From: Burkholderiales bacterium
GTDB lineage: Bacteria > Pseudomonadota > Gammaproteobacteria > Burkholderiales > Burkholderiaceae_C
Assembly (NCBI GenBank): GCA_016223165.1
Contig: JACRPO010000009.1
Span: 248,001-312,000, forward strand
DNA length: 64,000 bases
Direction of reading: 5' to 3'
The position numbers and the translations under genes are program-made. The notes under the pieces are model-generated. The model had not been told where the DNA came from. It saw nothing but the letters and a program-made list of their open reading frames with translations, and made no database searches. Below are positions 18,688-26,156 of this stretch, piece by piece; position 1 is the first letter of the stretch, and every line of letters starts with the position of its first letter.

Positions 18688-18868
18688 GCCCGCAGCACCA
18701 CCATGCCGGGCCAGCATAGCGGCGCCGCCGCGGGCGCGCCAGCCCGAGGGTGGGGATGGCGCGCGCGGCCTGGCTCGGGCGGCGAAGCGCCGGCCACGAA
18801 GGATCGGGCGGCGGGCGGGTCGGCATCGTCATCGGCACTCGATCCAGGGCTTCGCGTCGCCGCGGCCG

Positions 18869-21800
18869 CTACTTCACCGTCAGCGTGAAGTTCACGGTGT
18901 GCGACACCGTGCCGTCGCTCGCCGTGACCTGCACGGCGTAGGTGCCGGCCGGCGTGCCCGCGGGCGCAGGCGGCGGTGGCCCGCCGCCGCCACCCGGATC
19001 CCCGGCACCGCTTGCGCCGCCACCTCCGCCCCCGCCACAGGCGTGCAGGCCCAGCGCGGCCGCCGCGACCAGGCCCGCCCATACCCAACGGCGCAGCGCC
19101 GGCGCGCCTTCGCGGCGGCGACGCCACCGCGGCAGCGCGAGCCCGGCCATCAGCAGTACCGGTGGCATCCCCGCGAAGACCAGCGCGCCGGCCAGCGCCG
19201 CGGTGCGCGCCGTCGTGCTGACAGTGAGCGTCGTGCCGGCCGCCCCCGCGCCCACCGTGACGCTTTGCGGCGCGAACGCGCACGCCGCCGCGGCAGGCAG
19301 GCCGCTGCAGCTGAACGACACCGTGCCGGTGAAGCCACCGCTCGGGTTGAGCGTGAGCGTGGTGGTGGCCGACTGGCCGGCCGTCACGCTGGCCCCCACA
19401 TCGGCCGCGGCGACGCTGAAGTCGCGCGGCGGCGCGGCAGCCGCCGGCACGCTCAGCAAGAGCGTGCTGCCTGCGATCACGTCGGGCTTGCCGTCGCCGT
19501 TGAGGTCCATCGCCTTGGCCGCGCCGCCCACCGGCAGCAGGATCGAGCGGCTCGGTCCCGGCGAGCTCGCCGAGCCCGTGGACTGCAGGCTGCCGTCGCC
19601 GTTGCCGAGCAGGATGCCGCTCTTGCCGCTGAACGGATCGAGGAGGACCACGTCGAGCTTGCCGTCGCCGTCGAAGTCGGCCACCGCGAGCTGCTGCTGG
19701 CTGCCGAGGTACTGGCCGCCGTAGGCCATGAGGATCGGCGCCTTGAAGCTGCCGTCGCCCCGGCCCGGCACCACTGCCACCTGCAGGCTGGCGCTGCCCG
19801 TGCCGCCGAGCGCGACGAGGTCGCCGATGCCGTCGCCGTCCATGTCGGCCACGACGATGGGGGCGGGCAGGCTGTCGCCGGCCGAACGCACGATCTGCTC
19901 GGGGCCGGCCACATCGACCGGCGTTGCGAAGCTGCCGTCGCCGGCGCCCAGCGCGACCTGCATCTTCGAGACGAAACCGCCGAAGGTGGCGACGGTGGCA
20001 GTCTGGGTGGCGAAGATCAGGTCGGCGCGGCCGTCGCGGTTCAGGTCGGCCACCTGCTGCACCTGCGAGGCGAGGAAGAAGGCGGTGTTCGCGGGCCCGC
20101 TGTGGAAGACGATGGTCCTCGGCGCCTGGAAGCTGCCGTCGCCATTGCCCAGCTGCACCGCGGTGCCGACGCTGAGCGTGTCGGCGAAGAACGCGGTGGT
20201 GCGGTAGGCGTACACGAGGTCGCCTTTGCCGTCGCCGTTGACATCGGCCACGAGCAGGTTGCTCGCGATCAACCCATAGTCGAAGTCCCCGGGAGGCGCG
20301 AAGTTCGGCGCAGGCACGAAGGTCGGCGCGGCAAAGCCGCCGCCGCCGTCGCCGAGCGCGACGAGCAGGCCGGGCGAGTAGAACTCGCCCGGGCTGTTGC
20401 GCGCCACGAAGTCCTTGCCGAAGAAGAGCAGGTCGGCCTTGCCGTCGCCGTTGACGTCGGCGAGCGCGAACGACTCGATTTCGCGCACCGTGAACGACTC
20501 GCCGCTGCCGAGCGTGATCGTCGCCACCGGCAAGGTGGCGCGGGCCGTGAAGCCGCCCCGGCCATCGCCGAGGTAGGCGGTGAACGAGACATCGGCATTG
20601 ACGCCGACCGCGTCGGGCACGGCGTCGCCGTTCAGGTCGACGAGATTGCGGCCGGTGTGCACGAACGGCAGCGAAGGCGCGCCGCGGAAGCTGCCGTCGC
20701 CGTTGCCCATCAGCGCGTAGGCCTGCGCGACATCGAACTGGTCGCCGCCGAAGGTGCCTCCATTGGCCAGGCCGACGTAGAGATCGACGTTGCCGTCGCC
20801 GTCCAGGTCGGTGGCGCTCAGGTAGCCGACGCTGTCGTTGGACGCGTAGGCCCGGCCGGCGGTGAACGTGCCGTCGCCGCGGCCGGCGATGATGCGGATG
20901 GTCGCGCCGTCGCTCACGGCGACGTCGAGCTTGCCGTCGCGGTCGAAGTCGGCCGCGGCGAGGTTGGGGCCGGCGCTGGAGGTGGCCGGGCGCGGCGCGA
21001 AGGCCGTCGCGCCCTCGGTGAAGCGGCCGCTGCCGTCGTTGAGCAGCACGATGCCGTTGGAGCCGACGATGTCCTGGCGGCCCAGGCCGCGGAAGTCGCC
21101 GGCGACGAGGTTGGCGATGCGCTGCGTGCCCACGGTGCCGCGCGGCGTGCCGACGTTGAACGACTGCGCGGCGTCGAAGCTGCCGTCGCCGCGGCCGGTG
21201 AGCACCGAGACGATCTCCTGGTTCGCCGCGTCGACGGTGGCGACGACCACGTCGACCTTGCCGTCGCCGTTGAAGTCGGCCATCACCGCCGCCTCGGCCT
21301 GCCGGCCGGGCAGCGCAATGCTGCGCGCCGCGCCGACGCTGCCGTCGTGCCGGGCGAGCCAGACGGTGATCGATGCGGCCGCCAGGTCGAGGCCGACGAC
21401 GTCGGCCAGCCCGTCGCCGTCGAGGTCGCCGGCGGCGATGGCGTGCACGTCGGGCTGCGCGAGGTCGATGGCGAACGAGTGCAGCGTCTGCGTGGCCGGG
21501 TCGAGGGTGGCGAGGTAGAGCGCATCGGTCCCGGCCAGCCGGTCGTAGCCGGCCGCCGCGAACATGTCCCAGCCCTGGTTGGTGCGACCGAGGAAGAAGC
21601 CGCGCCGCGAGCCGACGCCCAGCGTCGGCGAAGCGCAGCCGCCCGTGAAGCGGCCGGCCGCGGTGGCCAGCCCCGCCCGCGCGTGCAGCTGATCCTGGTA
21701 GTTGGCCGTGGCGCCGAGCAGCTGGATGGTCAGGCTCGGCAGGTTGACCGCGTACGAGCCGTATTGGTAGCGCAAGGAGCAGTCGGGCTGGCGCTGCAGC

Positions 21801-22192
21801 ACCACGCCCAGGCCGGCCTCGCTGCTGATGAGCGTGCGGTTGCCGTCGAAGTCGGCCACTGCGGGCGTGCTCGCGGCCGGCGCCTGCAGCAGCTTCGCCG
21901 TCATCGCCTTGGCCGTGCGCCGCGCGAACATCGCCAGCCGGTCGAGGCGGGCGGCGAACGACAGCTGGCGCCACTTCGGGTGCGCGCGCGCCTGCCGCGC
22001 CCGCTCGATGGCGAGGCGCTGCTCGATCGTGTACGCCGGGCTCGCACGCGCCGCCGCATCGATCGCGCCGGGTGCCGAGGCATCGGTGCCGGCCAGCGCC
22101 AGCGGCGCGCCGATCACGAGCGCCGCCAGGGCCCGTCGAGTCCGCTTCGCCCACCTGCGGGTCACGAAGGCTGTGCATCGATCCATTGACAT
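18869..22192 (-). CDS. Large exported FG-GAP/VCBS-repeat beta-propeller protein with C-terminal Ig-like segment
   Basis: Many repeats of the type VADFDGDGKLDVV / VDLNGDAVPDAVG / LADVNGDGKADLLFFG; signal peptide; Ig-like TLTLNPSGGFTGTVSFSCSGLPAAAACAFAP. Confidence 0.88.
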   Translation of the reverse strand: MSMDRCTAFVTRRWAKRTRRALAALVIGAPLALAGTDASAPGAIDAAARASPAYTIEQRLAIERARQARAHPKWRQLSFAARLDRLAMFARRTAKAMTAKLLQAPAASTPAVADFDGNRTLISSEAGLGVVLQRQPDCSLRYQYGSYAVNLPSLTIQLLGATANYQDQLHARAGLATAAGRFTGGCASPTLGVGSRRGFFLGRTNQGWDMFAAAGYDRLAGTDALYLATLDPATQTLHSFAIDLAQPDVHAIAAGDLDGDGLADVVGLDLAAASITVWLARHDGSVGAARSIALPGRQAEAAVMADFNGDGKVDVVVATVDAANQEIVSVLTGRGDGSFDAAQSFNVGTPRGTVGTQRIANLVAGDFRGLGRQDIVGSNGIVLLNDGSGRFTEGATAFAPRPATSSAGPNLAAADFDRDGKLDVAVSDGATIRIIAGRGDGTFTAGRAYASNDSVGYLSATDLDGDGNVDLYVGLANGGTFGGDQFDVAQAYALMGNGDGSFRGAPSLPFVHTGRNLVDLNGDAVPDAVGVNADVSFTAYLGDGRGGFTARATLPVATITLGSGESFTVREIESFALADVNGDGKADLLFFGKDFVARNSPGEFYSPGLLVALGDGGGGFAAPTFVPAPNFAPPGDFDYGLIASNLLVADVNGDGKGDLVYAYRTTAFFADTLSVGTAVQLGNGDGSFQAPRTIVFHSGPANTAFFLASQVQQVADLNRDGRADLIFATQTATVATFGGFVSKMQVALGAGDGSFATPVDVAGPEQIVRSAGDSLPAPIVVADMDGDGIGDLVALGGTGSASLQVAVVPGRGDGSFKAPILMAYGGQYLGSQQQLAVADFDGDGKLDVVLLDPFSGKSGILLGNGDGSLQSTGSASSPGPSRSILLPVGGAAKAMDLNGDGKPDVIAGSTLLLSVPAAAAPPRDFSVAAADVGASVTAGQSATTTLTLNPSGGFTGTVSFSCSGLPAAAACAFAPQSVTVGAGAAGTTLTVSTTARTAALAGALVFAGMPPVLLMAGLALPRWRRRREGAPALRRWVWAGLVAAAALGLHACGGGGGGGASGAGDPGGGGGPPPPAPAGTPAGTYAVQVTASDGTVSHTVNFTLTVK

Positions 22193-22260
22193 CGCTCCCC
22201 CTGTTCATCCGCTTGCAGATGAGCCTAGGCAGCGCCTCGCGCGCCGGCAAGCGCGGCCAC

Positions 22261-22359
22261 GTGACATGGGCGTGACATGGGCATGTCGTGGGCACGACGA
22301 GGGCATGTCGTGGGCACGACGAGGGCATGTCGTGGGCACGACGTGGGGATGACACGTGC
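22261..22359. repeat. 11-bp periodic repeat array (about 9 units) composed of overlapping palindromes
   Basis: GTGACATGGGC x2, then alternating ATGTCGTGGGC / ACGACGAGGGC units; a 22-bp superunit GGGCATGTCGTGGGCACGACGA repeats at 22279, 22301, 22323. Confidence 0.9.
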
Positions 22360-22509
22360 GTGGGGCGTGCCCATCCCCCATCCCGAAAGCGCTTGCGCCC
22401 GGTCATGGCAGGCCCATCCCGAACGCATAGACTGGCCCGGATCCTGCATCGTGTGTGCTGCACCCTGCGCCCTGCGGCGCGAGCCCTGCGCCGCCATCAA
22501 GGACCTTCC

Positions 22510-25263
22510 GTGAGCATTCGCAATCTCGACGACCTGTTCGACCCGTCCTCGGTGGCGGTGATCGGCGCCTCCACGCGCGAAGGCAGTGTGGGCTACACGG
22601 TGTGGCGCAACATCCGCAGCGGCACCTTCGCCGGCCCGATCTGGGCCGTCAACGCGGGCCATGGCAGCGTGCAAGGCGACAAGGCCTACGCGAGCGTCGC
22701 CGACCTGCCCGGCGTGCCGGCGCTGGCCGTCATCTGCACGCCGCCGGCCACGGTGCCGGGTCTCATCGCCGAGCTCGGCGCGCGCGGCACGCGCGCCGCC
22801 GTGGTGCTCACCGCCGGCCTCACGGCCGAGCAGCGCCAGGCGATGCTCGAGTCGGCACGCACGCACGTGCTGCGCATCCTCGGCCCCAACTGCCTCGGCC
22901 TGCTCTCGCCGCCGGCCGGGCTGAATGCGAGCTTCGCGCCCGACCCTCTGTCGTCGGCGCATGTGGCTGCCGGCTCGCTCGCCTTCGTGTCGCAAAGCGG
23001 CGCGCTCGCCACCGCCATGCTCGACTGGGCGCGCGCGCGCGGCATCGGCTTCTCGCGCGTGGTGTCGCTCGGCGAAGGCGCCGATGTCGACTTCGGCGAC
23101 ATGCTCGACTGGCTGGCCAGCGACGCCAAGACGCGCGCCGTGCTGATATACGCCGAGTCGCTCTCACCGGCCCAGGGAGCGGCGCGCAAGTTCATGAGCG
23201 CGGCGCGCGCGGCGGCGCGCAACAAGCCGGTGCTGATGGTGAAGGCCGGCCGCAGCAGCGAGGGCCAGCGTGCCGCCGCCTCGCACACCGGGGCGCTCGC
23301 CGGCAGCGACCTCGTCATCGAGGCCGCCATCCGCCGCGCCGGCATGCTGCGCGTCGACACGCTGCAGGACCTGTTCGTCGCCGCCGAGACGCTGACGCGC
23401 TTCCGGCCGGCGGTGCGCGGCGCCGACGCCGAGGCGCTGGCGCGGCTCACGCTCGTCACCAACGGCGGCGGCGCCGGCGTGCTCGCCGCCGATGCCGCCG
23501 CCAGGCTCGGGCTCGAGCTGGCGACGCTGTCGCCCGAGCTCGTCGCCGCGCTCGACGCCGGGCTGCCCGCCAACTGGTCGCGCGGCAACCCGGTGGACAT
23601 CATCGGCGACGCGCCGGTCGAGCGTTATGTGCACACGCTGCGCACGCTGCTCGCCGCGCCCGCGGCGGGCAAGGTGCTCTTCATGCACGCGCCGACCGCC
23701 ATCGTGCCGGCGCGCGACATCGCCGCGGCGCTGGTGCCGGTGCTGAAGGAGTTCCCGGGCCGGCTGGCCAGCTGCTGGCTCGGCGCCGGCGCGGTGGCCG
23801 AGGCGCGCGCCCTCTTCATCGAGGCCGGCGTGCCGGTGTACGACACGCCCGAGCAGGCCGTGCAGGCGCTGACGATGCTCGTCAACTACCGGCGCAACCA
23901 GGAGCAGCTGCTCGAGGCACCTGCGGATGCGCCACCGCCCGCGCTGCCGGACGACCACGAACGCGCCGCACCGGGCGTGCGCGAACTCGTCGACGCCGCG
24001 CTCGCCGCCGGCCGCGAGTGGCTCACCGAGCCCGAGGCCAAGCAGCTGCTCGCCGCCTGCGGCGTGCCGGTGGTGCCCACGCGCACGGTGATCGCCTCGC
24101 CGATCGCCGCCGTCGCCGCCGCCACCGCGCTCGGCTTCCCGGTGGTGCTGAAGCTCCTGGCGCCCGAGATCACGCACAAGAGCGACGTCGGCGGCGTCAT
24201 GCTCGACCTCGGTTCGCCGGCCGAAGTGGCCGACGCGGCGACGCGCATGCTCGAGCGTGTCGCGGCGCGCCGGCCCGATGCGCACATCGAAGGCTTCACG
24301 CTGCAGCCGATGGTGCGCCGGCGGCGTGCGCTGGAGCTCATCGCCGGCACGCACATCGACCCGCTCTTCGGCCCCGTCATCCTCTTCGGCGCCGGCGGCA
24401 CGCGCGTCGAGGTGGTGGCCGACCGCGCCGTCGGCCTGCCGCCGCTGAACGAGCCGCTGGCGCGCGCGCTCGTCGCGCGCACGCAGGTCGCCAAGCTGCT
24501 CGCCGGCTGGCGCGACGTGCCGCCGGCCGACATGGCCGCGCTGCACGGCGTGCTCATCGCGCTGTCGCGCCTGATGGCCGAGGAGCCGCGCATCAGCGAG
24601 CTCGACATCAACCCGCTGCTCGCCGACGCCGACGGCGTGATCGCCCTCGATGCGCGCGTGCGCGTCAGCGCCGCGGCCCCCGGCGGCGAGGCGCGCTTCG
24701 CGATCCGCCCCTACCCGGCCGAGCTCACCGAGTCGTACGTGTGGGAGACGCCGGCCGGCCCGCGCACCGTGACGCTGCGCCCCATCCGCCCCGAGGACGA
24801 GGTGCGCCACCGCGACCTGCTCGAGCGCACCAGCGCCGAGGACATCCGCATGCGCATCTTCTACTCGCGCCGCACGATCGAGCGCAGCGAGCTCGCGCGG
24901 CTGACGCAGATCGACTACGAGCGCGAGATGGCCTTCGTGGCCACGGCGCCCATGCCCGCCGGCGAGGGCCCGGGCGGCGGCGACGAGGAGACGCTGGCCG
25001 TCGTGCGCACCGTCACCGACCCCAACAACCACGAGGCCGAGTTCGGCATCCTCGTGAGGAGCGACCTGCAGGGCGCGCGCCTCGGGCAGCGCCTGCTCAC
25101 GAAGATGATTCACTACCAGCGCAGCCGCGGCACCAAGCGCCTCGTCGCCACCGTGCTGCGCGAGAACACGCGCATGCTGGCGCTGGCCAAGGAGCTCGGC
25201 ATGGTGTCCGACTCGCAGCAGGTGGAGCCCGGGACCGTGCGGGTCGTGCTCGAGTTGAACTGA
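22510..25263 (+). CDS. Pat-like bifunctional acyl-CoA synthetase (NDP-forming)/GNAT acetyltransferase
   Basis: GTG start; CoA-binding DPSSVAVIGASTREGSVGYTVWRNI, ATP-grasp EITHKSDVGGVMLDL, C-terminal GNAT VTLRPIRPEDEVRHRDLLERTSAEDIRMRIFYSRR...FGILVRSDLQGARLGQRLLTKMI. Confidence 0.9.
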   Translation: MSIRNLDDLFDPSSVAVIGASTREGSVGYTVWRNIRSGTFAGPIWAVNAGHGSVQGDKAYASVADLPGVPALAVICTPPATVPGLIAELGARGTRAAVVLTAGLTAEQRQAMLESARTHVLRILGPNCLGLLSPPAGLNASFAPDPLSSAHVAAGSLAFVSQSGALATAMLDWARARGIGFSRVVSLGEGADVDFGDMLDWLASDAKTRAVLIYAESLSPAQGAARKFMSAARAAARNKPVLMVKAGRSSEGQRAAASHTGALAGSDLVIEAAIRRAGMLRVDTLQDLFVAAETLTRFRPAVRGADAEALARLTLVTNGGGAGVLAADAAARLGLELATLSPELVAALDAGLPANWSRGNPVDIIGDAPVERYVHTLRTLLAAPAAGKVLFMHAPTAIVPARDIAAALVPVLKEFPGRLASCWLGAGAVAEARALFIEAGVPVYDTPEQAVQALTMLVNYRRNQEQLLEAPADAPPPALPDDHERAAPGVRELVDAALAAGREWLTEPEAKQLLAACGVPVVPTRTVIASPIAAVAAATALGFPVVLKLLAPEITHKSDVGGVMLDLGSPAEVADAATRMLERVAARRPDAHIEGFTLQPMVRRRRALELIAGTHIDPLFGPVILFGAGGTRVEVVADRAVGLPPLNEPLARALVARTQVAKLLAGWRDVPPADMAALHGVLIALSRLMAEEPRISELDINPLLADADGVIALDARVRVSAAAPGGEARFAIRPYPAELTESYVWETPAGPRTVTLRPIRPEDEVRHRDLLERTSAEDIRMRIFYSRRTIERSELARLTQIDYEREMAFVATAPMPAGEGPGGGDEETLAVVRTVTDPNNHEAEFGILVRSDLQGARLGQRLLTKMIHYQRSRGTKRLVATVLRENTRMLALAKELGMVSDSQQVEPGTVRVVLELN

Positions 25264-25422
25264 GAGGTTGAGAGTCTTTCGATCATGCCCGCTCATCACG
25301 CCAGAAGGCGCCCGCTCGTCGTTGCAAATGTTCGCCATAGCCCTCGCTATGGCTCGCATTTGCGCCTAGATCGGACACCTTCTGGCGCGCTGCTCGGGCA
25401 CGCTCGAAAAACTCTCAACCTC
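25264..25422. repeat. 159-bp long imperfect palindrome
   Basis: Outer arms GAGGTTGAGAGTcTTTCGAtcaTGCCCG / CGGGCAcgcTCGAAAaACTCTCAACCTC; middle CGCCAGAAGG / CCTTCTGGCG; core GCCATAGC-cctc-GCTATGGC; all centred near 25343. Confidence 0.8.
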
Positions 25423-25478
25423 TGAGCCTTCGTCGGGCGCCGCGCCGCTGTCCTGGCAGGCGCGCGGCCCGGAGGCGG

Positions 25479-25928
25479 TCAGTCCTGCTGCGGCGGCTCG
25501 AGCGCCTCGAGATCCGCCAGATCCTTCAGCCGGCCGCTGGCGCGCTTGTTGGCCTTGAAGTCTTCGAGTCCGATCAGTTGCAGCTCGGTGCCTTCCAGCA
25601 CCACCTGAAGACGACGAGGCCAGCACTCGGCGAAGTTGACGCCGTCGATCTGCGTCAGCAGGTCGATGCGGTTGGGGGGGCGGCCGAGTTGAATCACCGA
25701 GTCGCCGCCGAAATCCTCTCGCCGCAGGCCCAGGGAGCCAAAGCCGAAGGCGGCCAGCGCCGCGAGCAGACGCTCGATGTTGGCCGCCTCCGGCGCGATC
25801 CAGAAGTCGATATCGCCGGTGTAGCGCGGGTGCCCATGCGCCGCCAGCGCATAGCCGCCGACGAGAAGGTACTCAACGCCGTGCGCGTGGAGCAACTCGG
25901 CAAACTCTTTGAAGTCGCGATTGAGCAT
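25479..25928 (-). CDS. Nucleotidyltransferase-fold protein (DUF6036/AbiEii-like)
   Basis: FAELLHAHGVEYLLVGGYALAAHGHPRYTGDIDFWIAP (GG...T.DID motif of nucleotidyltransferases). Confidence 0.8.
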   Translation of the reverse strand: MLNRDFKEFAELLHAHGVEYLLVGGYALAAHGHPRYTGDIDFWIAPEAANIERLLAALAAFGFGSLGLRREDFGGDSVIQLGRPPNRIDLLTQIDGVNFAECWPRRLQVVLEGTELQLIGLEDFKANKRASGRLKDLADLEALEPPQQD

Positions 25929-26070
25929 CCGAGGGCGCAGCGGCGTCGATGGCCTGCGCACGCAAGGTCTCCAGCGCGGCAAGGCGTGCCTCGACGGGCT
26001 GGGACAACCAGAACTCGAGATCGGCTCGCAGCTGAGTGCTCCTGCGGGTCACGACCAGGGTGCGTTCCAT
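25873..26070 (-). CDS. Small (65 aa) protein upstream of and overlapping the nucleotidyltransferase
   Basis: MERTLVVTRRSTQLRADLEFWLSQPVEARLAALETLRAQAIDAAAPSDAQSRLQRVCRVAPRARR; WLSQPVEARLAALETLR matches the small partner typically found before such nucleotidyltransferases. Confidence 0.65.
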   Translation of the reverse strand: MERTLVVTRRSTQLRADLEFWLSQPVEARLAALETLRAQAIDAAAPSDAQSRLQRVCRVAPRARR

Positions 26071-26156
26071 GCCGCGGATTGTCTCGCGGATTGGCGCGCA
26101 ATCGCGTGCGTCGGTACGAGCGCCCGGCCCGCCCGGGCCATGCTCAGCCTCGATGC

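Noticed and set aside
20400-21900. Recurring 'ctgccgtcgccgttg' DNA repeats as a mobile or regulatory repeat
   Set aside because: They are the reverse complement of codons for N/D-G-D-G-K in FG-GAP repeats, i.e. protein-driven.
18536-22189. 1217-aa plus-strand ORF opposite the FG-GAP gene
   Set aside because: Its repeats (VAVAVEVGH...) are mirror images of the FG-GAP DNA repeats; no independent support.
22261-22359. CRISPR array
   Set aside because: Repeats are contiguous 11-bp units with no unique spacers and no cas genes.
23164-25359. 731-aa minus-strand ORF opposite the Pat-like gene
   Set aside because: Shadow frame of a confidently identified synthetase/GNAT gene.
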